Source: SAR202 cluster bacterium | Lineage (GTDB): Bacteria > Chloroflexota > Dehalococcoidia > Lucifugimonadales > VGZR01 | Length of the DNA: 64,000 nt | Direction: 5' to 3' | Assembly (NCBI GenBank): GCA_016872515.1 | Contig: VGZR01000006.1 | Span: forward strand, 23,513-87,512 | Translations under genes and position numbers: made by a program | Shown: piece after piece, positions 7,964 through 16,973 of the stretch | How the letters are laid out: every line of letters begins with the position of its first letter | Position numbering within the stretch: the first letter of the stretch is position 1 | The notes under the pieces: generated by a model | What the model saw: only the letters and a program-made list of their open reading frames with translations | Databases searched by the model: none | Told to the model about the DNA's origin: nothing

Positions 7964-8524
7964 CTAGACCCTGTACCCTGGCCCACCGACACCAGGGGCC
8001 ACGGCCACCGGCGTGCCTTGCCGCACCCTCGGCAGCCAGTACCACAGACACCACGCACCGGCGGCCAGCGCGGGCAGCAGCCCCCAATAGACCGTGTACA
8101 GGCTCGACACCAGCGTTTCCACCCACGAAGGCGAGTCGCCCCTGGCCGCCCACACATAACCGTGTGGCAGCAGCATCACTGCCACCGCGTGCGTCACGAA
8201 TAGCCCTGCCAAGAAGGTGACCAGCCAGCCGACGCGCGACAGGGGCCGCACGTCCACCGCCGCCAGCACCAGCACGACCATCAGCACCAACCCGTAGTGC
8301 AGCGTCAGCCCGCGCACCGACACCGGCTGGGCGAACAGCTCGTGCTCGAGCAAGATGTACGTGCCTATCGCGCGCATCGCCACGCCGTCCGGTGCGGCCG
8401 GGCGCGCCACCGCCACAAGCGCCTCGTTGTACGGCTCCGCCAGCCCGATCCACACCATGGCGATGAGCAACAAGAGTACCAGCGCCCGGAAGCAGAACGT
8501 CAGCAACCTAGCGTGCCCGAGCAT
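7964..8524 (-). CDS. Exosortase-associated membrane protein
   Basis: A 186-residue integral membrane protein with about four hydrophobic segments (near residues 10-27, 75-92, 97-118 and 143-165). It overlaps the 3' end of the exosortase gene by 17 bases, so the two are translationally coupled. Exosortase H loci are known to carry a small membrane partner in this position; I infer the same role but cannot confirm homology by eye. A C-terminal anchoring or accessory role in protein sorting is likely. Confidence 0.65.
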   Translation of the reverse strand: MLGHARLLTFCFRALVLLLLIAMVWIGLAEPYNEALVAVARPAAPDGVAMRAIGTYILLEHELFAQPVSVRGLTLHYGLVLMVVLVLAAVDVRPLSRVGWLVTFLAGLFVTHAVAVMLLPHGYVWAARGDSPSWVETLVSSLYTVYWGLLPALAAGAWCLWYWLPRVRQGTPVAVAPGVGGPGYRV

Positions 8525-9038
8525 GCGCCACCCGTTCTACCCACACCAGCCAAAGCACGATGGCCAAGAGGATCATCGCCGTCTGCCACACCAAGAGGTG
8601 CGCGATGCCGAGGTACTGCGGGTAAGCCTGGCCGACCCAGAACAGGCTGGCGATGCGCAGGACGTTCACCGCCGTCAGCACCACCAGGCCCATGAGCACG
8701 CCGAGGCCCTTGGCTCGCCACGGCGACGGGTACGCCGCCACCGCGCCCGCGTACAGCACCAGCGGCCCGATGGCGGTGCACTCGGCCACCACGCTGACAG
8801 CAAAGTCGTCCGATGCAAGGATGGTACCCCTGACCGTCGTGGACGCGCCCAGCACGTTCAGCGTCGCGCTGCTCCACCGCGCCGTCCACCGGGCGATGGC
8901 CTCGATCCAGCCGCCGCCCAGGAACCCAGCGTACACGCCCAGGGCCAGGAGCAAGCTGCCCGCCACGATGAACCACGACACCATCACCCGCCGTCCCAGC
9001 GGGCCGAAGGGGCCGCGTCCTGTCCCAAGCCTCAGCAT
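8508..9038 (-). CDS. Exosortase/archaeosortase family transpeptidase
   Basis: A 176-residue polytopic membrane protein carrying the three catalytic elements of the family in order: Cys in VVAECTAIGPLVLYAG, Arg in AVNVLRIASLF, and His in GIAHLLVWQT. Family members cleave a C-terminal sorting tail (signal, helix, basic cluster) and transfer the protein to a surface carrier. The size and spacing suit the short XrtH-type. A TATAAT box ends six bases before the ATG, so the transcript may be leaderless. No protein in this window carries a clear matching CTERM tail. Confidence 0.82.
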   Translation of the reverse strand: MLRLGTGRGPFGPLGRRVMVSWFIVAGSLLLALGVYAGFLGGGWIEAIARWTARWSSATLNVLGASTTVRGTILASDDFAVSVVAECTAIGPLVLYAGAVAAYPSPWRAKGLGVLMGLVVLTAVNVLRIASLFWVGQAYPQYLGIAHLLVWQTAMILLAIVLWLVWVERVAHARAR

Positions 9039-9044
9039 GGCGCA

Positions 9045-9050
9045 ATTATA
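9045..9050 (-). promoter_or_regulatory. -10 box of the exosortase operon, leaderless spacing
   Basis: TATAAT on the minus strand is separated from the ATG by six bases, which would place the transcription start at or next to the start codon. No ribosome binding site fits in between. Confidence 0.6.
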
Positions 9051-9100
9051 GCGGATCCCATCACCCTGCCCGCCCGTTTGTCATCCCGTGCCTTCGCAGA

Positions 9101-9106
9101 TACAAT
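9101..9106 (+). promoter_or_regulatory. -10 box of alaS, leaderless spacing
   Basis: TACAAT ends seven bases before the alaS ATG. There is no Shine-Dalgarno sequence, so alaS is probably translated from a leaderless mRNA. Confidence 0.55.
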
Positions 9107-9113
9107 CTTTCGT

Positions 9114-11765
9114 ATGATGACCGGACACCAGATACGCGAAGCCTTCCTCAAGTACTTCGAGAGCCAGGCTCACCTCCGCGTGGCCAGCTCCTCCCTCATT
9201 CCTGTCGGCGACCCGACGCTGTTGCTCACCACCGCCGGCATGGTCCAGTTCAAGCCCTACTTCGCGGGCCACGCCGCACCGCCCAACCGGCGCCTCACCT
9301 CGTCCCAGAAGTCCTTCCGCACGGTGGACATCGACGAGGTGGGCGACGCCACGCACCTCACACTGTTCGAGATGTTGGGCAACTTCAGCATCGGCGACTA
9401 CTTCAAGGAGGGCGCCATCAAGTACGCTCTCGAGTGCCTCGCCACCGTCATGGGCTTGCCCAAGGAGCGCTTCGCCATCACCATCCACACGTCAGACGAC
9501 GACGCGGGCGCGCTCTGGCGGAAGGCGGGTATCCCCGCGAAGCGCATCTACAAGTTCGGCGACAAGCACAACTGGTGGGGCCCGGCAGGGCTAGAAGGGC
9601 CCTGCGGCCCGTGCAGCGAGCTGCACTACGACTTCGGCGCGGACAAGGGCTGCCAGAAGCCGAACTGCGGCCCCAACTGCGACAACGCGATGCCCAACGG
9701 CGGCCCCTGCAACCGCTTCGTCGAGCTATGGAACCTCGTCTTCATGCAGTTCTACCACCACCTCGACGGGAAGCGCACGCCCCTGCCCGCGCCCAGCGTG
9801 GACACCGGCATGGGCTTGGAGCGTCTGGCCGTCGTCCTGCAGGGCGTCAAGACCATCTACGAGACCGACCTGTTCACGCCCCTCCTCAATGAGGTCGCCC
9901 GCATCTCCGGCAAGAAGTACAGCGCCGACCCCGAAACCTCCTACGCCATGCGGGTCGTCGTCGAGCACGGCCGCAGCGCCTCCTTCCTCATCGCCGACGG
10001 GGTCGTTCCGGGCAACGAGGGCCGCGGCTACGTGCTGCGCCGCGTCGTCCGCCGGGCCATCCGCCACGGCCGTAAGTTGGGCCTCGACCAGGCCTTCCTC
10101 GGCAGCGTCGCCGCTGTGGTCATCCGCGACATGGGCGAGTCCTATCCCGAACTGCGCCAGCAAGAGAACTTCGTTAAGACGGTCCTGGGCCTAGAGGAAG
10201 AACGCTTCCAACAGGTCTTCCAGAACGGCTATGCTGTGCTTACCGACGCGCTCCAGTCGGGCGGCAGGCTCGGCGGCGACCTCGTCTTCAAGCTCTGGGA
10301 CACCTACGGCTTCCCGGTGGAGATGACGCAGGAGATAGCGCGCGAGAAGGGCCTCGAGGTTGATTTGGACGGCTTCAAGCGCGAGATGGAGGCGCAGCGT
10401 GAGCGGGCCCGTGCCTCGGCCAAGTTCGGCGGCGACCTGTCCAAGATCAAAGTGTATGAAAGCCTCGGGGCCGGAGGCGTCCAGTTCCTCGGCTACACCC
10501 AGCTTGTGGCGAAGTCGGTGGTGGTCGGCCTTCTGGCTGAGAACCAGGTGGTCAACGAGGTCGCGGAGGGCCAGGAGATCGAGGTGGTGCTGCGCGAGAC
10601 GCCCCTCTACCCCGAGGGCGGCGGCCAGGTCGGCGACGGCGGCCAGGTCATCAGCGATGCCTGCCGGGTGGATGTCCACGACACGCAGACGGTCATGCAC
10701 GGCCTCATCGTCCACTTCGGCAAGGTGGCCAAGGGCAAGCTAGCGCTCGGCGACGCCGTCGAGGCGGTCGTCAATCCCGTCCGGCGCGAGGACACCGCCC
10801 GCAACCACACAGCTACGCACCTGCTGCACGCGGCGCTGCGCCAGGTGCTGGGCACCCACGTCCGGCAGGCCGGCTCGCTGGTCGCCCCGGACAGGCTCCG
10901 CTTCGACTTCACCCACGTCCAGCCCGTCACGCGCGACGAGCTTTGGACGGTGCAGCACCTGGTCAACGAGAAGATACGGCAGAATGCCCGCGTCCTGCAC
11001 GGCGAGGACACCTACACCTCGGCCATCCGGCGCGGCGCCCTCGCCTTCTTCGGCGACAAGTACGAGGAGCGGGTGCGGCTCGTCGAGATCGCCAACGGCG
11101 AGACCTTCAGCTTCGAGGTGTGCGGCGGCACCCACGTCCGCCACACCGGCGAGCTGGGCGCCCTTTACATCCTTGGCGAGGCCGGCATCGGCGCGGGCGT
11201 CCGCCGCATCGAGGCCGTCAGCGGCCGCGCAGCCGAGAAGCTGGTCTGGGAGCGGTTCGGCCGCGAGGACCGCCTCGCCCAATCGCTCCAGACGACGCCC
11301 GCCGAGATGGAGGAGCGCATCAAGCGGCTGATGGAGGAAGGCGAGGCGATGAAGCGCCAGGCCGAGGCCGTGAGCCGCAAGGCGGCGCTCCAGTCCGCCG
11401 AGGGACTGCTAACGGCCAAGCGACAGGTGGACGGGGTCACGGTGCTGGCCGCCAGGGTAGCGAACGCCGATGCCGATGGGCTGAGGGAGATCGGAGACTG
11501 GCTCCGCGACAAGCTGGGCAGCGGCGTGGTCGTGCTCGGCTCGGTCATCGAGGATAGGCCGCTGCTCATCGCCATGGTCACACCGGACCTGGTGCAGCGC
11601 GGGGTCAACGCCGCCGACATCGCCCGCGGCGCGGCCAAGGCCATGGAGGGCGGCGGCGGCGGCAGGCCCGACGTGGCCCAGGCGGGCGGCAAGCTCCCTG
11701 AAAAGCTCGACGAGGCCCTAGCCCGCGTTCCCGACCTCGTCAAGCCCAAGGCTTCCAAAACCTAG
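9114..11765 (+). CDS. alaS: Alanyl-tRNA synthetase
   Basis: An 883-residue class II synthetase that charges tRNA-Ala. The N-terminus TGHQIREAFLKYFESQAH, the motif 2 region and the class II GMGLERLAVVLQG are typical. The editing domain has HTATHLLHAAL and CGGTHVRHTGE (HxxxH and CxxxH), which clear mischarged Ser/Gly, and a C-terminal DHHA1-type segment with the GGGGGRPDVAQAGG signature. The start is at the double ATG (9114 or 9117). Longer upstream frames run through the divergent exosortase gene and are artefacts. A free-standing AlaX editor is encoded at 29853. Confidence 0.98.
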   Translation: MMTGHQIREAFLKYFESQAHLRVASSSLIPVGDPTLLLTTAGMVQFKPYFAGHAAPPNRRLTSSQKSFRTVDIDEVGDATHLTLFEMLGNFSIGDYFKEGAIKYALECLATVMGLPKERFAITIHTSDDDAGALWRKAGIPAKRIYKFGDKHNWWGPAGLEGPCGPCSELHYDFGADKGCQKPNCGPNCDNAMPNGGPCNRFVELWNLVFMQFYHHLDGKRTPLPAPSVDTGMGLERLAVVLQGVKTIYETDLFTPLLNEVARISGKKYSADPETSYAMRVVVEHGRSASFLIADGVVPGNEGRGYVLRRVVRRAIRHGRKLGLDQAFLGSVAAVVIRDMGESYPELRQQENFVKTVLGLEEERFQQVFQNGYAVLTDALQSGGRLGGDLVFKLWDTYGFPVEMTQEIAREKGLEVDLDGFKREMEAQRERARASAKFGGDLSKIKVYESLGAGGVQFLGYTQLVAKSVVVGLLAENQVVNEVAEGQEIEVVLRETPLYPEGGGQVGDGGQVISDACRVDVHDTQTVMHGLIVHFGKVAKGKLALGDAVEAVVNPVRREDTARNHTATHLLHAALRQVLGTHVRQAGSLVAPDRLRFDFTHVQPVTRDELWTVQHLVNEKIRQNARVLHGEDTYTSAIRRGALAFFGDKYEERVRLVEIANGETFSFEVCGGTHVRHTGELGALYILGEAGIGAGVRRIEAVSGRAAEKLVWERFGREDRLAQSLQTTPAEMEERIKRLMEEGEAMKRQAEAVSRKAALQSAEGLLTAKRQVDGVTVLAARVANADADGLREIGDWLRDKLGSGVVVLGSVIEDRPLLIAMVTPDLVQRGVNAADIARGAAKAMEGGGGGRPDVAQAGGKLPEKLDEALARVPDLVKPKASKT

Positions 11766-11770
11766 ACACC

Positions 11771-12184
11771 ATGCGCATCATGGCCCTGGACGTCGGCGAC
11801 CGCCGCATCGGCGTCGCCCTCAGCGACCCCCTTCTGCTGATGGCCTCGCCGTTGACAGCAATCGTGCGTAGGACGCTGTCCGCAGACATAGACGCCATCC
11901 TGCGCCTGGCGTCGGAGAACGAGATCGGCGACATCGTCGTCGGCGTCCCCATCTCCCTCTTGGGGCGCAAAGGCCCCCAGGCTCAGACGTGCCTCGCCTT
12001 CGCCAAGGCGCTGTCCCAGCAGGCGCCGGTGCCCGTGCACACCCACGACGAGCGGTTCTCCACCTTCGAAGCCGAGCGCAGGCTTCGCGACGCGGGCGCC
12101 AAGCCCAGCCGCGACAAGGGCCGCGTGGACGCAGCCGCCGCCGCGGTGATCCTGCAGGGCTACCTGGACAAACGGCGCCGGTAG
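11771..12184 (+). CDS. ruvX: Holliday junction resolvase-like protein RuvX (YqgF)
   Basis: A 137-residue RNase H-fold protein with ALDVGDRRIGVALSD at the N-terminus, VVGVPISLLGRKGPQA, the HDERFSTFEAERRL segment and the C-terminal KGRVDAAAAAVILQGYL. The family acts in pre-16S rRNA 5'-end processing and possibly recombination. It begins five bases after the alaS stop, so the two are cotranscribed; alaS-ruvX neighbourhood is common. Confidence 0.93.
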   Translation: MRIMALDVGDRRIGVALSDPLLLMASPLTAIVRRTLSADIDAILRLASENEIGDIVVGVPISLLGRKGPQAQTCLAFAKALSQQAPVPVHTHDERFSTFEAERRLRDAGAKPSRDKGRVDAAAAAVILQGYLDKRRR

Positions 12185-12238
12185 GTGGTTCCTAGCACTA
12201 CTGCCTGATACAGCCGATTTTGATAGACTCTACCGACC

Positions 12239-12828
12239 ATGTTTAACAAAGCTGCCTTGCGCCCTCTTCCCACCCTCGGTATTCTCCTGTTCGTCCTCGC
12301 CAGCTGTGGTGAGTCCACAGCGGTTGCGTCGCCGACCCTGGTGGCGTCCAGTCAGCGCCGATCGAGACGAGGCTACGCGGGGTGCCGCTGCCCGGCGACC
12401 AGGACGGCGTCCGCGCCGCCTTCGAGGGGCTGCCGCGCGATGCAACGTCTGAGGAGCGCGATCCCACTCGCTACGCGGCCTACTACCGACAGTCTGGCTC
12501 ATCTCTGCCCGACGCCCAAATCATCGCGATGGACGTCGCGAACGGTGACTTCTTCCCGGCCGGCTCGATCGCTTCCGACATCATCGCTATCTTCGCGACC
12601 TGCGCCGACTGGACAGTCATGGGCACAGGGACCGAGGAAGGCCTGGCCTGGGTCGAGTACAACACGACGGCGACAGACGCGGCCTCCGGGGCGAGCCAGC
12701 TGATGTATATCGTTCAGTGGGGCCATCCGGAGAGTTCCTGGGTCTTTGGCGTGCAGGTCGAGGACCCAGGGCAGCTGATAGCGGTGCTGGACGCGTTCTT
12801 AGTCGCGGTGCGGATCGGGCCTCTCTAG
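12239..12828 (+). pseudogene. Frameshifted lipoprotein gene
   Basis: The first frame begins MFNKAALRPLPTLGILLFVLASCG, a lipoprotein signal peptide with lipobox LASC, but loses sense after about residue 37. The continuing protein lies in another frame from about 12343 (APIETRLRGVPLPGDQDGVRAAFEGLP, split here) to the stop at 12828, ending in a compact alpha/beta-looking domain. One indel near 12340-12355 would restore a ~195-residue secreted lipoprotein. No family recognised. It may be true decay or an assembly error. Confidence 0.65.
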
Positions 12829-12837
12829 CTCGCCTGC

Positions 12838-12843
12838 TATACT
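12838..12843 (+). promoter_or_regulatory. -10 box of aroE, leaderless spacing
   Basis: TATACT ends seven bases before the aroE GTG start codon. No ribosome binding site is present between them. Confidence 0.55.
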
Positions 12844-12850
12844 TAGCCTT

Positions 12851-13714
12851 GTGACGCGCTACATCGGGCTTCTCGGCCATCCACTATCCCATTCCATCTC
12901 GCCGGCGTTCCAGCAGGCCGCTCTCGACCACCATGGGTTGCCTGTCACGTTCGAGGCGTGGTCGACGCCGCCGCAACGCCTGGGCGATGCTCTCGCTCGG
13001 CTCCGCCGGGAGGACTGTCTCGGCGCGGGAGTCACGATCCCCCACAAGGAGACCGTGCTGCGGCTCGTGGACGAGTCCGACCCGCTCGCCCGCTCCATCG
13101 GCGCCGTCAACACCATCATCAACCAGAAGGGCCGCCTCAAGGGGCACAACACCGACGCGATTGGGCTGTTGCGCGCCCTCAAGGAGAAGGCGGGGTTCGT
13201 GCCCAAGGACAAACGTGTCCTGCTTCTGGGCGCGGGCGGTGCTGCGCGGGCTGCAGCCTTCAGCTTCGTCCGCGAGAACGCCCGCTCCGTCATCATCGCC
13301 AACCGCAACGCCGTCCGGGCGATGAACCTCGCCGACGACCTTAGCCACAACGGGACCTTCGTCACTGCCGTTCTCACGGACCGCGGCTCCCTGGCCATGC
13401 ACGCCCGGAACGCCGACCTCATCGTCAACGCCACCTCTATGGGCATGAGGGGCGGCGGGGCCGAGGGCGAGTCGCCCCTAGCCGCCGAGCTCATCACTCC
13501 GAACTCCCTAGTCTTCGACATGGTCTATAACCCGCCCATGACGCCGCTGCTCCAAGCAGCCAAGGCGATGGGCACTCGGACGCTGGGCGGCCTGCCGATG
13601 CTTATTTACCAGGGTGCGGAGGGGTTTGAGCTGTGGACGGGCAAGCCCGCACCTATCGAGGTGATGTTCAAGGCGGGCGAAGCAGCCCTGGCCGCCATAT
13701 CCGCGCGCCGGTGA
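12851..13714 (+). CDS. aroE: Shikimate dehydrogenase
   Basis: Reduces 3-dehydroshikimate to shikimate with NADPH. The 287-residue protein opens with YIGLLGHPLSHSISPAFQ, the substrate-binding Ser pair, and has the catalytic Lys in GVTIPHKE, the GAVNTI motif, GHNTDAIGLL, the nucleotide-binding LLGAGGAARAAAF and the C-terminal LIYQGAEGFELWTG. The start is GTG at the predicted transcript end. It is the first of three cotranscribed genes with aroKB (five bases downstream) and tgt. Confidence 0.96.
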   Translation: MTRYIGLLGHPLSHSISPAFQQAALDHHGLPVTFEAWSTPPQRLGDALARLRREDCLGAGVTIPHKETVLRLVDESDPLARSIGAVNTIINQKGRLKGHNTDAIGLLRALKEKAGFVPKDKRVLLLGAGGAARAAAFSFVRENARSVIIANRNAVRAMNLADDLSHNGTFVTAVLTDRGSLAMHARNADLIVNATSMGMRGGGAEGESPLAAELITPNSLVFDMVYNPPMTPLLQAAKAMGTRTLGGLPMLIYQGAEGFELWTGKPAPIEVMFKAGEAALAAISARR

Positions 13715-13718
13715 CGAG

Positions 13719-15377
13719 ATGAAGGCGAACATCTTCCTGACGGGCTTCTCGGGCACTGGCAAGACCACCGTGGGTCGCGGGGTGGCCCGCCGCATGGGAT
13801 GGGTCTATGTGGACACGGACGAAGAGATCGCGCGTGCCACGGGGCGGACCATCGCCGATGTTTTCTCCAAGGACGGCGAGGCCCAATTCCGCCAGCTCGA
13901 AAGCCGCTGCCTGGCCGACGTGTGCGGCCGCGAGCGCCAGGTCGTCTCCACCGGCGGCGGCATCGTTACACGGATACGCAACCGCGACCTCATGGCGCGC
14001 AGCGGTCTCGTCGTGTGCCTCGAGGCCACTCCCGAGACCATCTTTGAGCGTTTGTCCGAGCAGAACGCCAGCGCTGAGACGGCCGAGGTGCGGCCCCTAC
14101 TGCAGGGTACCGACCCCGCCGAGCGCATCCGCGCGCTGAAGGCGAAGCGGCAGCGCCACTACTCCCGCGCCCACTGGACAGTTCACACCGACCGGCTCTC
14201 GCCTCAGGCGGCCGCCGAAGAGGTCGTCCGTGCCTGGCGGCTCCTCGCGGGACTCGGCACCGACGACCTGTCGCTCCCCGACGCTGATGTGGCCGCGACC
14301 GTGCGAACGGCCTCGGGCGACTACCCCGTCTGGGTCGGCTGGGATCTGATTGCCAAGTTCGGGGACAAGTCCAAGCAGGTCATCTCGCCGCGCGCGGCTT
14401 ACTTCATCACCGACGAGGGCGCGTACCGCCATGCGCGGCGCGCTCAGGTCTCGATGGAGGCGGCGGGCGTGCCGTCGCATCTTTTCGTCGCGCCGTCGGG
14501 TGAGGCGCACAAGACGCTCGCGACGGTGCGCATGATGTACGACTGGCTGGCGTCGCGGCGTGCCGAACGCGGCCACCTCGTCGTCGCCGTTGGGGGCGGC
14601 GTGGTGGGCGACGTGGCCGGATTCGCGGCGGCCACGTACCTGCGCGGGATGCCCTTCGCTCAGGTGCCGACGACGCTCCTTGCCATGATGGATGCTTCTA
14701 TCGGCGGCAAGGCCGGCGTTGACCACCCTCAGGGTAAAAACCTCGTCGGTGCCTTCCACCAGCCGAAGTTCGTCCTGGCGGATGTGGCCACACTCGAGAC
14801 GTTGCCGAAGCGCGAGCTGGCCGCTGGCTGGGCCGAGGCCATCAAGCATGCGCTCATAATGGACGAGCCGTTGCTTCACACCTTCGAGCAGCATGGCAAG
14901 GCTGTCCGCGCACTCGAACGCGAGACAACAGCGGACGTGGTCCGCAGGAGCGTCGCCATTAAGGCGCGAGTCGTCTCGCAGGACGAGCGCGAGACTCTGG
15001 GCATCCGGACCCTGCTGAACTACGGCCACACGGTCGGCCACGCCATCGAGGCCGTGACCGGCTACACGCAGTACCTCCACGGCGAGGCGGTCGCCATCGG
15101 CATGATGGCCGCCGCTCATATCAGTCGCGAGCTGGGGATGCTTTCTCCCAAAGACGTAGCACGGCAGAGGGCAGTGTTGGAAGCTTACGATCTGCCAGTT
15201 TTGCTGCGCGGCGTGGACACCGACGCCATCCTCGCTGCCACCCGGATGGACAAGAAGACTGTGGGAAAACGCGTCAACTGGGTGCTGCTCGACCGAATCG
15301 GTCATGCCGCCGTCCGTTCCGATGTGCCGCCGGAGGCCGTTCGGAGGGCCGTCGCCCAAGTCTCCTCGGAGTCCTGA
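13719..15377 (+). CDS. aroKB: Bifunctional shikimate kinase / 3-dehydroquinate synthase
   Basis: Two shikimate-pathway enzymes are fused. Residues ~1-175 are shikimate kinase: Walker A GFSGTGKTT, the DTDEEI shikimate site and VVSTGGGIV. Residues ~185-552 are 3-dehydroquinate synthase: VVAVGGGVVGDVAGFAAATY, the QVPTTLLAMMDASIGGK segment, GAFHQPKFVLAD, and metal ligands in NYGHTVGHAIE and HGEAVAIGM. Both active sites look intact, and there is no internal start with a good binding site. Fusion should keep the two steps stoichiometric. It is coupled to aroE and tgt. Confidence 0.96.
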   Translation: MKANIFLTGFSGTGKTTVGRGVARRMGWVYVDTDEEIARATGRTIADVFSKDGEAQFRQLESRCLADVCGRERQVVSTGGGIVTRIRNRDLMARSGLVVCLEATPETIFERLSEQNASAETAEVRPLLQGTDPAERIRALKAKRQRHYSRAHWTVHTDRLSPQAAAEEVVRAWRLLAGLGTDDLSLPDADVAATVRTASGDYPVWVGWDLIAKFGDKSKQVISPRAAYFITDEGAYRHARRAQVSMEAAGVPSHLFVAPSGEAHKTLATVRMMYDWLASRRAERGHLVVAVGGGVVGDVAGFAAATYLRGMPFAQVPTTLLAMMDASIGGKAGVDHPQGKNLVGAFHQPKFVLADVATLETLPKRELAAGWAEAIKHALIMDEPLLHTFEQHGKAVRALERETTADVVRRSVAIKARVVSQDERETLGIRTLLNYGHTVGHAIEAVTGYTQYLHGEAVAIGMMAAAHISRELGMLSPKDVARQRAVLEAYDLPVLLRGVDTDAILAATRMDKKTVGKRVNWVLLDRIGHAAVRSDVPPEAVRRAVAQVSSES

Positions 15378-15381
15378 GACA

Positions 15382-16560
15382 TTGAACAGGGATGTCTTCA
15401 CGCTCCTGGCCACCGACGGCGGTGCGAGGGCAGGCGTCCTCAAGACCAGTCACGGCGACGTCCACACCCCTGCATTCATGCCGGTCGCCACGCAAGGCTC
15501 CGTCAAGGCGCTCGACCCCGCCGACCTCAAGGCTATCGGTGCAGATATCATCCTGAGCAACACCTACCACCTGTACCTCCGTCCTGGCGTGGAGCTGGTG
15601 GAACGCTTCGGTGGGTTGCACCGTTTCATGGGCTGGAGCGGGCCGATCCTCACCGACAGTGGGGGCTTCCAGGGATTCAGCCTCGAGCCGCTGCGTGAGA
15701 TGACCGAGGAGGGCATCACGTTCAAGTCCCACCTCGACGGCAGCCTCCATACCTTCACGCCTGAGGCGGTGGTGCGTCACCAGGAGCGACTCAGCTCCGA
15801 CATCGCCATGCCGTTGGATGTCTGCGTCGCCCTGCCTGCCAAGTGGGAGGCCGTGGAGGCGGGCGTGGAGCGCACGGGCCGGTGGGCCGAGCGGTCGCGC
15901 AAGGCGCACTCCCGCGCAAACCAACTTCTCTTCGGCATTGTGCAGGGAGGCTTGTACCCTGACTTGAGGCAGCGCTCGGTCAGCTTCTTGACCGGCCTCG
16001 GCTTCCCAGGCTACGCCATCGGCGGCTTGAGCGTCGGCGAGTCCAAGGAAGATATGTACCGCCTCACGGGCTTGACCACCGGCATGCTGCCCCGGGAATC
16101 GCCCCGCTACCTGATGGGCGTCGGTTCACCAGAAGACCTCGTGGAGTGCGTCGCACGCGGGATAGACATGTTCGACTGCGTGCTGCCGACCCGCACGGCT
16201 CGAAACGGCGCTCTGTACGTGCCTCAGGGCCGCCTGAACATAGACGCCGCACCCTTCCGCACCATGGACAAGCCAGTGGAGGAAGGCTGCGACTGCTATA
16301 CCTGCCAGAACTTCTCAGCAGCCTACCTCCATCACCTGTTCAGGTCCAAGGAGCTGCTGGCCTACCGCCTTGCCTCGATTCACAACCTGCGCTTCATCCT
16401 CCGCCTCATGGAGCAGATGCGTGGGGCCATCGTGTCAGGCACCTTTGGAGAGTTCCGCGTGAAGTTCCTCTCCGGCTTCATCCCCCCCGACGAGGACGCG
16501 CGCGAAGCGCAGCGTGAGAAGTGGTTGACAGCACGGTCGCGTCGCGCGGAAGAGGGCTAG
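15382..16560 (+). CDS. tgt: tRNA-guanine transglycosylase
   Basis: Exchanges guanine-34 for the queuosine precursor preQ1 in tRNAs with GUN anticodons. The 392-residue protein has the catalytic DSGGFQ, GGLSVGE, the nucleophile region MFDCVLPTRTARNG, and zinc ligands in CDCYTCQ followed by HHLF. The start is TTG at 15382, four bases after aroKB, with GGAG upstream; the longer frame into aroB is not credible. Queuosine genes other than tgt are not present here. Confidence 0.95.
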   Translation: MNRDVFTLLATDGGARAGVLKTSHGDVHTPAFMPVATQGSVKALDPADLKAIGADIILSNTYHLYLRPGVELVERFGGLHRFMGWSGPILTDSGGFQGFSLEPLREMTEEGITFKSHLDGSLHTFTPEAVVRHQERLSSDIAMPLDVCVALPAKWEAVEAGVERTGRWAERSRKAHSRANQLLFGIVQGGLYPDLRQRSVSFLTGLGFPGYAIGGLSVGESKEDMYRLTGLTTGMLPRESPRYLMGVGSPEDLVECVARGIDMFDCVLPTRTARNGALYVPQGRLNIDAAPFRTMDKPVEEGCDCYTCQNFSAAYLHHLFRSKELLAYRLASIHNLRFILRLMEQMRGAIVSGTFGEFRVKFLSGFIPPDEDAREAQREKWLTARSRRAEEG

Positions 16561-16591
16561 CAGGCCACGGAGCCGGCACTCCGGAAAAACA

Positions 16592-16619
16592 GAGGGGCGG
16601 GCCATCGGGCCCGCCCCTC
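16592..16619. terminator. Bidirectional terminator hairpin
   Basis: GAGGGGCGGGCC and GGCCCGCCCCTC form a perfect 12-bp stem around ATCG, between tgt and the convergent MoaD-like gene. A short T-containing tract (CCTTGTT) follows. Confidence 0.8.
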
Positions 16620-16645
16620 CTTGTTCGCGGAGAAATGACTTGGGG

Positions 16646-16924
16646 CTAGCCGCCCGCGACGGCGGGCACGATGCTGATTTCGTCGCCAGCCTTGGTTGCT
16701 GTCTTCAAGCCTTGGAGGAACCGCACGTCTTCGCCGTTCAGGTAGATATTCACGAAGTTCCGCAGAGCGCCGCTGTCGTCGCACAGCCGGGCTTGGATGC
16801 CAGGGTAGCTGGCATTCAGCGCTACGATGACCTCGCCAAGGTTTCCGCCGTCCACCCCCACCCTATCCTGGCCGCTGGTGAGGCGGCGCAGGGGTGTCGG
16901 AATCCGCACAGTGATGTTGCCCAT
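16646..16924 (-). CDS. MoaD/ThiS-family sulfur carrier protein
   Basis: A 92-residue ubiquitin-like protein. It begins with the beta-grasp strand ITVRIPTPLRRLT and ends in VPAVAGG, the diglycine tail that is activated and thiocarboxylated as a sulfur donor. An internal FVNIYLNGEDVRFL matches MoaD/CysO-like proteins. It is the last gene of an operon with thrC and a NIL-domain protein, so it more likely serves amino-acid sulfur metabolism (CysO-like) than molybdopterin; no moa genes are nearby. Confidence 0.88.
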   Translation of the reverse strand: MGNITVRIPTPLRRLTSGQDRVGVDGGNLGEVIVALNASYPGIQARLCDDSGALRNFVNIYLNGEDVRFLQGLKTATKAGDEISIVPAVAGG

Positions 16925-16973
16925 TACCTGAATAACCTCCGATGTGTCTCCGATACCTTGGACTAGGGACGGT

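Noticed and set aside
8355..9113. N-terminal extension of alaS by ~250 codons
   Set aside because: It is read opposite the exosortase genes, is basic and low-complexity, and lies upstream of a good -10 box and the family start MTGHQIREAF.
14097..15443. Long minus-strand frame (448 codons) opposite aroKB
   Set aside because: It mirrors codon bias of the fused aro gene, has no recognisable motif and would run against an intact operon. Similar shadows at 17339-18685, 24249-25328 and 28375-29487 were dismissed for the same reason.
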